This document shows, piece by piece, positions 8,147 to 16,544 of a stretch of 46,017 nucleotides of DNA. The translations under genes were made by a program, and so were the position numbers. The notes under the pieces are model-generated. The model was not told the origin of the DNA. It ran no database searches and was given only the letters and a program-made list of their open reading frames with translations. Each line of letters starts with the position of its first letter. Positions within the stretch are counted from its first letter, which is position 1. This DNA comes from Chitinophagaceae bacterium UBA4407 (GTDB taxonomy: Bacteria > Bacteroidota > Bacteroidia > Chitinophagales > Chitinophagaceae), in contig DGQT01000062.1 in assembly GCA_002390845.1 (NCBI GenBank), positions 1-46,017 of the forward strand. Reading direction: 5' to 3'.

Positions 8147-9223
8147 ATGCCTAGTTTCGAAAACATAACAAATTCTATAAACGCATGGTTGAATAACACA
8201 TTCAACTCGACCATTGCATTGCTATTGGAATTTGTAATCGTGGGTTTGAGCGTAATAACATTATTTGCAGTATTAGGTTTGGTATTGGTGTTTATGGAAC
8301 GTAAAGTTTCTGCCTACATGCAAATACGTTTAGGGCCAAACCGGGTAGGATTTAAAGGCATGTTGCAAACGGTTGCCGATACATTAAAGCTCGCCGTAAA
8401 AGAAGGATTAACTCCGGATGGCGCCGACAAATTTTTATTCAACCTTGCACCCTTTGTAGTGATGATCGTTGCGATGTTGATAATGGCGCCAATCCCTTTT
8501 GCTAAAGGGTTTCAGATGTGGGATTTGAATATTGGAGTGCTTTACGTAACCGCTGTTTCTTCTGTTTCTGTGATAGGGATTTTGATGGCAGGCTGGGCAA
8601 GTAACAACAAATATTCGTTGCTTGGTGCCATGCGCAGCGGCGCACAAATTGTAAGTTATGAATTGAGTGCCGGGCTTTCTGTTATTTCGATTATTGTGCT
8701 TACAGGAAGTTTGCAGATATCTGATATTATTGAATCGCAACGTGATGGATGGTGGATATTTAAAGGGCATATTCCTGCAATCATTTCTTTTGTGGTTTTT
8801 ATTATTGCTGTTACTGCGGAAACGAACCGTGCTCCATTCGATCTTGCAGAAGCAGAGAGTGAATTAACAGCGGGTTTTCATACAGAATATTCAGGAATGA
8901 AATTCGCATTGTTCTTTCTTGCAGAATATGTAAATATTTTTATCGTGTGTAGCATTGGAGCGATCTTATTTCTTGGCGGATGGATGCCTTTACATATTGG
9001 CAACTGGGAAGGATTTAATCATGTAATGGATTATATTCCATCTTCGATTTGGTTTATGGGAAAAGTATTTTTTTTAATTTTCGTGATTATGTGGTTTCGC
9101 TGGACTTTTCCGCGTTTGCGTATTGATCAGTTGTTGAATTTGGAATGGAAATATTTACTGCCGATCAGTTTGTTTAATTTACTATTGATGACGGTTGTAG
9201 CGATTGAAGGGTGGCATTTCTGA
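8147..9223 (+). CDS. nuoH: NADH-quinone oxidoreductase subunit H (NuoH)
   Basis: Membrane subunit that links the quinone site to the proton-pumping arm. The 358-residue protein has eight or so membrane helices and the family motifs ERKVSAYMQIRLGPNRVG (about 51-68), ETNRAPFDLAEAESELTAGF and EYSGMKFALFFLAEY. An ATG at 8140 runs into TAG after four codons, so 8147 is the start. It follows repeat R3 with a 15-base gap and precedes nuoI. Confidence 0.96.
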   Translation: MPSFENITNSINAWLNNTFNSTIALLLEFVIVGLSVITLFAVLGLVLVFMERKVSAYMQIRLGPNRVGFKGMLQTVADTLKLAVKEGLTPDGADKFLFNLAPFVVMIVAMLIMAPIPFAKGFQMWDLNIGVLYVTAVSSVSVIGILMAGWASNNKYSLLGAMRSGAQIVSYELSAGLSVISIIVLTGSLQISDIIESQRDGWWIFKGHIPAIISFVVFIIAVTAETNRAPFDLAEAESELTAGFHTEYSGMKFALFFLAEYVNIFIVCSIGAILFLGGWMPLHIGNWEGFNHVMDYIPSSIWFMGKVFFLIFVIMWFRWTFPRLRIDQLLNLEWKYLLPISLFNLLLMTVVAIEGWHF

Positions 9224-9280
9224 CTACGATTTTGACCTGATTTTTCTGATTCAACTGAAATAAGAAAATAAATAATCTGA

Positions 9281-9751
9281 ATGTTTATCGTTGACTATAT
9301 AAAAGATGTTTACGGCGCTGTAAAATCGCTGCTTACGGGCATGAAGCGTACGGGTTATTATTTTACGCACCATAAAGAAATTATTACGCAGCAGTACCCT
9401 GAAGTTAAGCAAACTTTACCCGAACGTTTTCGTGGCGAAGTAGTAATGCTGCATGATGAAAATAATGAACATGCCTGCACCGGTTGTACTGCCTGCGAGC
9501 TGGCTTGCCCAAATGCAACCATAAAAATTATTACAAAATTTGATATATCACCGGAAGGCAAAAAGAAAAAAGCGATTGACACTTTCGTGTATCATTTGGA
9601 GTTGTGTACCATGTGTAATTTGTGTATTGAAGCTTGCCCAACCGATGCAATCAAAATGGCGCAAACCTTTGAGCACAGTGTGTTTGACCGCAGCCTGCTT
9701 ACAAAGAAATTAAATAAACCCGGATCAAAAATTAGGGAGGGCGTGGAATAA
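9281..9751 (+). CDS. nuoI: NADH-quinone oxidoreductase subunit I (NuoI)
   Basis: Peripheral subunit with two 4Fe-4S clusters (N6a, N6b) in the electron chain to N2. The 156-residue protein has two ferredoxin motifs, CTGCTACELACP (C66, C69, C72, C76) and CTMCNLCIEACP (C109, C112, C115, C119). Stop TAA is followed by the nuoJ start after one base, so the two are translationally close. Confidence 0.95.
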   Translation: MFIVDYIKDVYGAVKSLLTGMKRTGYYFTHHKEIITQQYPEVKQTLPERFRGEVVMLHDENNEHACTGCTACELACPNATIKIITKFDISPEGKKKKAIDTFVYHLELCTMCNLCIEACPTDAIKMAQTFEHSVFDRSLLTKKLNKPGSKIREGVE

Positions 9752-9752
9752 A

Positions 9753-10268
9753 ATGACAGCATCACAAATCATATTTTATATTTTATCTGCTTTCATTCTT
9801 GGCAGCGGAATTCTTGCTGTAACCACAAGAAAAATTTTCCGCTCTGCCATCTGGTTGTTATTCTCATTGATCGGCATCGCTGGTTTGTATTTCTGGTTGC
9901 AGGTTGAGTTTATTGCAGCAATCCAAATAGTCGTTTATGTTGGCGGTATTGTGGTGCTGATTATTTTTTCCATTTTTCTTACACAGAAATCGGGCAGCGA
10001 AATGCCGAAGGCCTCAGCGACAAGGAAAGGTTTTGCGGTTGCTGCCGTGTTAATCGGTTTCGCACTTGTGTGGCAGTTGATCTCGCATCATTCGTTTAAA
10101 CAAACCAGCACAACCACTCTTGATGTAGATGTGGCAAACATCGGCTCGCAGTTATTAAGCACAACAGACCATGGATATATTTTACCCTTCGAAGTAGTAA
10201 GTATTTTATTGCTTGCTGCAATGATCGGATGCATAGTTATTGCCATGAAAAAAACAGAAGCAGTATGA
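9753..10268 (+). CDS. nuoJ: NADH-quinone oxidoreductase subunit J (NuoJ)
   Basis: Membrane subunit of the complex I proton pump. The 171-residue protein has five predicted helices, with FIAAIQIVVYVGGIVVLIIF (about 49-68) as the family signature. Its stop overlaps the nuoK start (ATGA at 10265-10268), indicating translational coupling. Confidence 0.93.
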   Translation: MTASQIIFYILSAFILGSGILAVTTRKIFRSAIWLLFSLIGIAGLYFWLQVEFIAAIQIVVYVGGIVVLIIFSIFLTQKSGSEMPKASATRKGFAVAAVLIGFALVWQLISHHSFKQTSTTTLDVDVANIGSQLLSTTDHGYILPFEVVSILLLAAMIGCIVIAMKKTEAV

Positions 10269-10579
10269 ACGATATACCATTAACGCATATTCTTTTTGTA
10301 AGCACGGCCCTGTTCTTTATCGGCATGTATGGCCTGTTTACACGCAGGAATATGATAACCATGCTCATGTCGGTCGAGCTTATTTTGAACAGTGTCAATA
10401 TCAACTTTGTCGCATTCAATAAATATTTGTTTCCCGACAAATTAGAGGGTGTGTTCTTTTCAATTTTTGTAGTCACGATTGCCGCAGCCGAAGCTGCCGT
10501 TGCAATAGCGATCATTATTAATTTATACAGGAGCCACAATTCAATTGATGTGGAAGATGCGGGAGAAATGAAGTATTAG
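10265..10579 (+). CDS. nuoK: NADH-quinone oxidoreductase subunit K (NuoK)
   Basis: Small membrane subunit (104 residues, three helices) related to MrpC. Family features are GMYGLFTRRNMITMLMSVEL with the conserved glutamate, and VTIAAAEAAVAIAI with the second conserved glutamate. The open frame extends upstream to 10229, but the start at 10265 overlaps the nuoJ stop in ATGA form and matches the usual NuoK N-terminus. Repeat R4 begins at the base after its stop codon. Confidence 0.94.
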   Translation: MNDIPLTHILFVSTALFFIGMYGLFTRRNMITMLMSVELILNSVNINFVAFNKYLFPDKLEGVFFSIFVVTIAAAEAAVAIAIIINLYRSHNSIDVEDAGEMKY

Positions 10580-10702
10580 TTTTATGAGCCGGGCAGAACG
10601 ATTTGATGATTTGATAATTTGGTGATGTGATTGTGTAATACATTATCAAATTGACCCATCATCAAATCATCAAATCAACATCCTTGCGTCGCACTCTTGT
10701 AC
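10580..10702. repeat. Dispersed element R4 (half copy with foreign centre)
   Basis: Outer left end TTTATGAGCCGGGC at 10581-10594 directly after the nuoK stop; inner arm TTGCGTCGCACTCTTGTAC at 10684-10702. Between them is a palindrome of GATTTGATGATTTGAT-type units (10599-10676) that interrupts the arm itself. No right arm is present. It separates nuoK from nuoL. Confidence 0.82.
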
Positions 10703-10746
10703 AGCAGAATATAAATGAACAATAACCAAGCAAACATAATCCTTAC

Positions 10747-12675
10747 ATGACCAACTACGCTTATGTTTCACTGATACCGCTGCTGCCACTGGCATGTTTT
10801 GTGGTATTGGGTTTATGGGGAAGAAAACGTTTCAAAACATTTTCTGGAATCGTTGGTACCGGTTCGTTACTGGCTTCAACCATTTTATCTTTCTATACAG
10901 CTTACCAATATTTTTTTGTTGACGGAAAAGTAAACGGCGTTTACCAGCACATCATCGCCATGAAATATACATGGCTGCAATTCTCGCCAAATGTTTCCAT
11001 AGATATGGGCATCATGCTCGATCCTATTTCCGTAATGATGATCGTGGTGGTTACTTTTATTTCACTCATGGTACATGTATTCAGTCTTGGCTATATGAAA
11101 GGTGAAGAACGTTTCGCAACCTATTATGCATTTCTTTCGCTCTTTACTTTTTCTATGCTGGGACTGGTACTCTCCACCAATATTTTCCAGATCTATATGT
11201 TCTGGGAACTCGTTGGCGTTTCATCCTATTTACTCATTGGTTATTATTTTGACAAGCCTTCTGCGGTGGCCGCATCAAAGAAAGCATTCATTGTAACACG
11301 CTTTGCTGATCTGGGTTTTCTGATCGGTATTTTGATTCTCGCTTTTCATGCAGAAACACTCGATATTTCAACACTTATCGAACGGCTTACAGATCATCAA
11401 TCCACACAATTTGTCAGCATAACAACCGGGTCATTACTCGGAGTGTCCATACTCACATGGGGTTTGACTTTAGTGTTCATCGGTGGCGCAGGTAAATCAG
11501 CCATGTTCCCTTTGCATATATGGTTACCAGATGCAATGGAAGGCCCAACACCCGTATCAGCATTAATACATGCCGCGACAATGGTTGTGGCAGGTGTATA
11601 TCTTGTCGCAAGGTTATTTCCTGTTTATTCAATTGATGGAGCCGCATTGGATATTGTGACTTATGTCGGTGCATTCTCTGCATTGCTTGCAGCAGTTATC
11701 GCCTGCACGCAGACAGATATTAAACGGGTGCTTGCTTATTCAACTATGTCACAAATCGGTTATATGATGTTTTCGCTTGGTGTTTCAAGATACGGCGGCG
11801 AAAATGGACTCGGCTTTATGGCTTCCATGTTTCACTTGTTTACACACGCATTCTTTAAATCGCTTTTGTTTCTTGGTGCCGGCGCAGTCATTCATTTGGT
11901 GCACAGCAACGATATGAAAGATATGGGTGGCTTAAGAAAGTTTATGCCCGTTACGCACATTAGTTTTTTAATTGCGTGTTTAGCAATTTCAGGTATTCCG
12001 CCTTTCGCTGGGTTCTTTAGTAAGGAAGAAATTTTAACTGCGGCTTTTGATTCAAATAAATTGATTTATGGTGTGGCCTTATTTACGTCTGGTTTAACTG
12101 CCTTTTATATGTTCCGTTTATACTTTTCTATCTTCTGGAAAAAAGAGTCGCACCTGCACAATGCGCATGGGGAAGGGACTTCTACCATGAAAATTCCTTT
12201 GATCATTCTTGCAGTTTGTGCTGTTATTGCAGGGCTTTTACCTTTCTCAAATTTCATTACATCAGATGGTGCTGCCTTGGAAACACATATTAATCTTGTT
12301 TTTTCAATAGCCCCGGTATTACTGGCTTTGGGCGGAATATTACTGGCTGCAAATCTTTATAAAACAGAAAATAATAAGCCCGAAAAAGTTGCTGCTGCAC
12401 TTGGCGGTTTCTATAAAGCGGCGCACAGCAAATTTTATGTTGATGAAGTTTACATCTTCGTTACTAAAAAAATAGTTTTTAATCTTATCGGCAGACCGGC
12501 CGCATGGATCGATAAAAATATTGTGGATGGATTGATGAATTTGATTGCTTCAGTAACAGAAAAAATTTCAGAGCTGATCAAAGGTTTACAATCGGGTAAA
12601 GTGCAGAGCTATACTTTGTATTTTTTTGCAGGCATTGTTGGGTTGGCGGCTGTATTTATTTATTTATGGAAATGA
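10747..12675 (+). CDS. nuoL: NADH-quinone oxidoreductase subunit L (NuoL)
   Basis: The distal antiporter-like proton-pumping subunit, with the long lateral helix. The 642-residue protein has the Mrp/NuoL core motifs FWELVGVSSYLLIGYYF (with the conserved Glu), GKSAMFPLHIWLPDAMEGPTPVSALIHAATMV and SHLFTHAFFKSLLFLGAG-like text (MFHLFTHAFFKSLLFLG). The C-terminal helix region runs to YLWK. Length is typical. Repeat R5 starts immediately after its stop. Confidence 0.96.
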   Translation: MTNYAYVSLIPLLPLACFVVLGLWGRKRFKTFSGIVGTGSLLASTILSFYTAYQYFFVDGKVNGVYQHIIAMKYTWLQFSPNVSIDMGIMLDPISVMMIVVVTFISLMVHVFSLGYMKGEERFATYYAFLSLFTFSMLGLVLSTNIFQIYMFWELVGVSSYLLIGYYFDKPSAVAASKKAFIVTRFADLGFLIGILILAFHAETLDISTLIERLTDHQSTQFVSITTGSLLGVSILTWGLTLVFIGGAGKSAMFPLHIWLPDAMEGPTPVSALIHAATMVVAGVYLVARLFPVYSIDGAALDIVTYVGAFSALLAAVIACTQTDIKRVLAYSTMSQIGYMMFSLGVSRYGGENGLGFMASMFHLFTHAFFKSLLFLGAGAVIHLVHSNDMKDMGGLRKFMPVTHISFLIACLAISGIPPFAGFFSKEEILTAAFDSNKLIYGVALFTSGLTAFYMFRLYFSIFWKKESHLHNAHGEGTSTMKIPLIILAVCAVIAGLLPFSNFITSDGAALETHINLVFSIAPVLLALGGILLAANLYKTENNKPEKVAAALGGFYKAAHSKFYVDEVYIFVTKKIVFNLIGRPAAWIDKNIVDGLMNLIASVTEKISELIKGLQSGKVQSYTLYFFAGIVGLAAVFIYLWK

Positions 12676-12866
12676 TTTTTGAGCCAGACTGAAGAATAAC
12701 TATGAGGCTTTACTTGCGTCGCACTCTTGTACTGCAGCAGGCAAAGCATCAAGGCAAGGAGGCAATAGGCAAAGAGAAAGACGCACCTGTTCAAAAATGT
12801 TCAGAACGTACAAGTGTGCGACGCAAGGGACGATCAGAAAAGAGACAAAAGCCGGGTACAAAAAAT
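12676..12866. repeat. Dispersed palindromic element R5 (full copy, two A-type arms)
   Basis: Outer left TTTTTGAGCCAGACTGAAG from 12676, left inner arm 12714-12732, right inner arm CGTACAAGTGTGCGACGCAA at 12807-12826, right end gccgggtacaaaaaa at 12851-12865. Unlike R1-R3, both inner arms are of the TTGCGTCGCAC type, so the stem is nearly perfect. The centre has GGCAAAG/GGCAATAG units. It lies between nuoL and nuoM. Confidence 0.88.
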
Positions 12867-12887
12867 AAAAATGATTAACAGATAACG

Positions 12888-14393
12888 ATGAATATATCAT
12901 TGCTCGTCATATTGCCCATATTAACTGCGGTGGCACTGTTGTTCTGCAACGGACTTAAACAGGTAAGAACTGTGTCGCTGATTGGCGCTACGGTACAACT
13001 GGCACTTGCCTTTGCATTGCTGATTTTATACTGGAACGAGCGTGCTGCAGGTAACACAGCGCAAATGCTTTTTGAATCAAGCTACACATGGTTTGCGCCA
13101 TTGCATATTAATTTTCATGTTGGTGTTGATGGTATTTCCATTGCAATGATCGCACTTACTTCTTTTATTGTTTTGGCCGGTGTGCTGATGTCGTGGAAAG
13201 AAGACCGTATGCCGAAAGAATTTTTCTTCCTGCTTATTTTATTAAGTGCAGGCGCTTATGGGTTTTTTATTTCGCTGGATCTTTTTACGATGTTCTTCTT
13301 TTTAGAAGTTGCTGTAATACCAAAGTTTTTGCTGATAGGGATTTGGGGCAGTGGCAAAAAAGAATACAGCGCCATGAAACTTGCTTTGATGCTGATGGGC
13401 GGTTCTGCATTGGTATTTGTGGGTTTGCTTGGATTGTATTTCAATACAGATATTGGTGGCGGTGTACATAGTTTTGACTTGTTGCAAATCTCCCAAATGC
13501 ATATCCCGGTTGAAGTGCAGAAAATGTTTTTTCCTTTTGCATTTGCCGGGTTTGGAATATTTGGCGCACTGTTTCCTTTTCACACCTGGGTTCCTGATGG
13601 ACATTCTTCTGCGCCAACGGCAGCATCTATGTTTCTCGCCGGCATCTCTATGAAACTCGGTGGCTACGGGTGTTTGCGTGTTGCAACTTACCTTATGCCG
13701 GATGCGGCACATGCTTATTCGTGGATCATTGTTTTACTGGCTACCATTGCCATTATCTATGGCGCTTTCGCTACAATGATGCAGACTGACTTGAAATATA
13801 TCAATGCATATTCTTCAGTTAGTCATTGCGGATTTGTATTGCTCGGTATTGGTATGCTCACACAAACATCTATTACCGGCGCGGTGATGCAAATGGTTTC
13901 GCATGGGTTAATGACGGCACTTTTCTTTGCCGCAATTGGAATGATTTACAGCCGCACCCATACACGGATGGTGGCGCAATTGGGCGGCCTGCTTAAGATG
14001 ATGCCTTTTATTTCTACGGTGTTTGTAATTGCAGGATTGTGCTCGCTTGGCTTGCCGGGTTTTAGTGGTTTTGTGGCAGAGATGACGGTGTTTATGGGCA
14101 GTTGGCAAAACCCTGATACGATGTACCGTATAGCTACGATACTGGCATGTGCATCAATTGTGGTTACTGCGGTTTATATCCTTCGGGCAGTCGGGCAATC
14201 GGTGATGGGTCCGGTAACAGATTCACACTACTTAGGTTTAAAAGATGCAAGCTGGAATGAAAAATTTGCAGCTGGGTTATTGATCATTGGCATTGTGGCA
14301 ATTGGTATTGCCCCATTCTGGTTAAACGAATTGATAACACCGGCAACAGATACGATTATGCAGCATGCGGTAAAGCTTGTAACGTTAAAATAA
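12888..14393 (+). CDS. nuoM: NADH-quinone oxidoreductase subunit M (NuoM)
   Basis: Antiporter-like proton-pumping subunit. The 501-residue protein has about 14 helices, FFLEVAVIPKFLLIGIWG with the conserved glutamate, and the segment FPFHTWVPDGHSSAPTAAS plus MQTDLKYINAYSSVSHCGFV, all typical of NuoM. The start at 12888 follows an A-rich leader. nuoN starts 9 bases after the stop. Confidence 0.95.
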   Translation: MNISLLVILPILTAVALLFCNGLKQVRTVSLIGATVQLALAFALLILYWNERAAGNTAQMLFESSYTWFAPLHINFHVGVDGISIAMIALTSFIVLAGVLMSWKEDRMPKEFFFLLILLSAGAYGFFISLDLFTMFFFLEVAVIPKFLLIGIWGSGKKEYSAMKLALMLMGGSALVFVGLLGLYFNTDIGGGVHSFDLLQISQMHIPVEVQKMFFPFAFAGFGIFGALFPFHTWVPDGHSSAPTAASMFLAGISMKLGGYGCLRVATYLMPDAAHAYSWIIVLLATIAIIYGAFATMMQTDLKYINAYSSVSHCGFVLLGIGMLTQTSITGAVMQMVSHGLMTALFFAAIGMIYSRTHTRMVAQLGGLLKMMPFISTVFVIAGLCSLGLPGFSGFVAEMTVFMGSWQNPDTMYRIATILACASIVVTAVYILRAVGQSVMGPVTDSHYLGLKDASWNEKFAAGLLIIGIVAIGIAPFWLNELITPATDTIMQHAVKLVTLK

Positions 14394-14402
14394 AAATGAA
14401 CG

Positions 14403-15815
14403 ATGGGAATTGACTTTTTTATATTGATGAAATCGGAACTGCTTCTGGCAGTGATCATTTTTATTTTACTTTTTATAAAAGTAGGTAGTAAAGAATGGAA
14501 GAATGAGCAGATGCTGAATATTGTAAATGTATTATTACTCGTAAACTTTATCGCAGGCTTTTTTGGCAATAAAGATGGTATGCTGTTTAATGACATGTTC
14601 AAAACAAACCAACTGATTGTTTTGGAAAAATGTATACTTAACCTTGGAACATTCATCATTTCATTGCAGGCTTATACCTGGCTGAAGAATCACAAACATG
14701 TGCTGGAATTTTATATGCTGTTGCTGGCTTCGTTAATGGGAATGTTTTACATGATCTCCAGCGGAAACCTTTTAATGTTCTATTTAGGCTTAGAACTTTC
14801 AACCATTCCGTTAGCTGCATTGGCCAACTTTGATTTAGAAAAAAGAAAGTCATCAGAAGCGGCTTTTAAACTCATTATGTCTTCTGCATTTTCATCCGGG
14901 TTATTATTGTTTGGCATTTCTATGATGTACGGAACTACAGGCACATTAAACTTTACTGAACTATCTCAACACCTTGATGGCAGTGCATTACAGCTATTCG
15001 CCTTTATACTTTTATTTACAGGATTTGCCTTTAAAATTTCTGTTGTTCCGTTTCATTTGTGGACAGCAGATGTGTATGAGGGTTCACCGGTTGCCATTAC
15101 TTCTTTCTTATCTGTGATTTCCAAAGGCGCATTTATTTTTGCTTTCATTTCAGTTTTGTATAACGTGTTTAAACCACTTGCCGATACCTGGTACAATATG
15201 CTGTTTTTGTTGAGTGTGCTCACTATGGTTATTGGAAATTTATTTGCCATCAGGCAAAATAATTTAAAACGCTTCCTTGCATTTTCTTCCATTGCACAAG
15301 TTGGTTTTATACTGGTTGGTATTTCAGGAAGTTCGCAGGCAGGTACTGCTTCAGTTATTTATTTTATACTTATTTATATTTTCTCCAATCTTGGAGCTTT
15401 CGGAGTTATTGCTTTGGTGAGTGCATTAACCGTAAAAGAAGGAATAGAAGATTACAAAGGGTTTTACAAAACCAATCCATTACTTACATGGGTATTAACG
15501 ATTGCTTTGTTTTCGCTAGCGGGTATTCCTCCAACGGCTGGTTTTTTTGGAAAATTCTTTTTAATCATGGCCGGTGCGGCCAAAGGAAATTATACACTGA
15601 TCATTATCGCCGCACTTAATATGATCGTTTCACTTTACTATTATTTAAGGGTTGTAAAAGCAATGTTTATGGATAAGAACGAACAGCCAATTGAAAAGTT
15701 AGTGATCAATAATTATTCAAAACTGGCGTTGTTTATTTGTGTGAGTGGTATTGTGCTTACAGGTTTTGTAAGCTGGGTTTATGATTATATTTATTCATTA
15801 AGTACAGGTTTCTAA
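14403..15815 (+). CDS. nuoN: NADH-quinone oxidoreductase subunit N (NuoN)
   Basis: Antiporter-like membrane subunit of complex I. The 470-residue protein has about 14 helices, FYLGLELSTIPLAALANF with the conserved glutamate, the FKISVVPFHLWTADVYEGSP motif and IRQNNLKRFLAFSSIAQVGF. It is the last canonical nuo gene; a small gene of unknown function follows after 56 bases. Confidence 0.95.
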   Translation: MGIDFFILMKSELLLAVIIFILLFIKVGSKEWKNEQMLNIVNVLLLVNFIAGFFGNKDGMLFNDMFKTNQLIVLEKCILNLGTFIISLQAYTWLKNHKHVLEFYMLLLASLMGMFYMISSGNLLMFYLGLELSTIPLAALANFDLEKRKSSEAAFKLIMSSAFSSGLLLFGISMMYGTTGTLNFTELSQHLDGSALQLFAFILLFTGFAFKISVVPFHLWTADVYEGSPVAITSFLSVISKGAFIFAFISVLYNVFKPLADTWYNMLFLLSVLTMVIGNLFAIRQNNLKRFLAFSSIAQVGFILVGISGSSQAGTASVIYFILIYIFSNLGAFGVIALVSALTVKEGIEDYKGFYKTNPLLTWVLTIALFSLAGIPPTAGFFGKFFLIMAGAAKGNYTLIIIAALNMIVSLYYYLRVVKAMFMDKNEQPIEKLVINNYSKLALFICVSGIVLTGFVSWVYDYIYSLSTGF

Positions 15816-15871
15816 ATGTAGTTGTGTATCGAAAAACTACAAACCAAAAACTATAAACTACAAACTTCTAC

Positions 15872-16258
15872 ATGGCTATAAATAAAAATCATGAGTTTGA
15901 AGAACTGGATGGTGTAAAATGTGGCATAGTGGAGAAGAATGCAACAGCAGAACGTGTTGCATTCCTAAAAAATATCCTTGATTATAATCAATATAAAGTT
16001 GTAGTGGTTGCAAGCCCGCCGCCTAAAGCTGTGCCAGCAAAACCCGCAGTAGCTGCATCAGAAGAAACCCCTGAAACGATTGCTGAACCTGCAATTGAAA
16101 CGTTTACCATTGGCGTTACCGATGTTACTTTTAACCCAACCAATGCTATTTTCGGAAGGTTATTGAAAGCCCCCAAAGGCCATGTAGTTACATTGGCTTA
16201 CTGGCAACAAAAAGAAAATACACCTCATGATGAGGTTCCTTATTTTGACAAGAAGTAA
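15872..16258 (+). CDS. Small unknown protein at the end of the nuo cluster
   Basis: A 128-residue soluble protein without signal peptide or membrane helix. It has an N-terminal half (about 1-50), a proline- and alanine-rich linker (PPPKAVPAKPAVAAS, about 51-65), and a C-terminal half with IETFTIGVTDVTFNPTNAIFG and a charged end. I do not recognise a family. Position directly behind nuoN on the same strand suggests co-transcription with complex I, and a role as accessory factor is possible but only inferred. Repeat R6 begins 4 bases after its stop. Confidence 0.7.
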   Translation: MAINKNHEFEELDGVKCGIVEKNATAERVAFLKNILDYNQYKVVVVASPPPKAVPAKPAVAASEETPETIAEPAIETFTIGVTDVTFNPTNAIFGRLLKAPKGHVVTLAYWQQKENTPHDEVPYFDKK

Positions 16259-16262
16259 TACA

Positions 16263-16524
16263 ACTTTTGTACTTAGCTGAAGTAATTATATTGAACTTTT
16301 CTTGTGTCACTCACTTGTACGTTCGGTTTATGAATGAGCAAAAATACATTAAACCGCAGAGGCGCAAAGCCGCAGAGAAAGTGCCTTTGCTTTGTGTCTC
16401 TCCTTCTCTTCGGCAGAATACCCGCTTCGATCTTTGCTTCGGTAAAAGCTCAATAGACACAAACAGTATAAGTGTGCGACGCAAGAAAAGCTTCATAGTA
16501 TTCCTGCTGCATGGTTCATAAAAA
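16263..16524. repeat. Dispersed palindromic element R6 (full copy, inverted orientation)
   Basis: Here the B-type arm is on the left, TTGTGTCACTCACTTGTACG at 16302-16321, and the A-type arm on the right, GTATAAGTGTGCGACGCAAG at 16466-16485. Outer ends: acttttgtacttagctgaag (from 16263) and atggttcataaaaa (to 16524). The centre has a CCGCAGAGGCGCAAAGCCGC unit (about 16353-16372) and the module CTTCGGTAAAAGCTCAATAG (16437-16456). It lies between the convergent nuo cluster and priA. Confidence 0.87.
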
Positions 16525-16544
16525 TGCATTTCGAAAAATAAATT

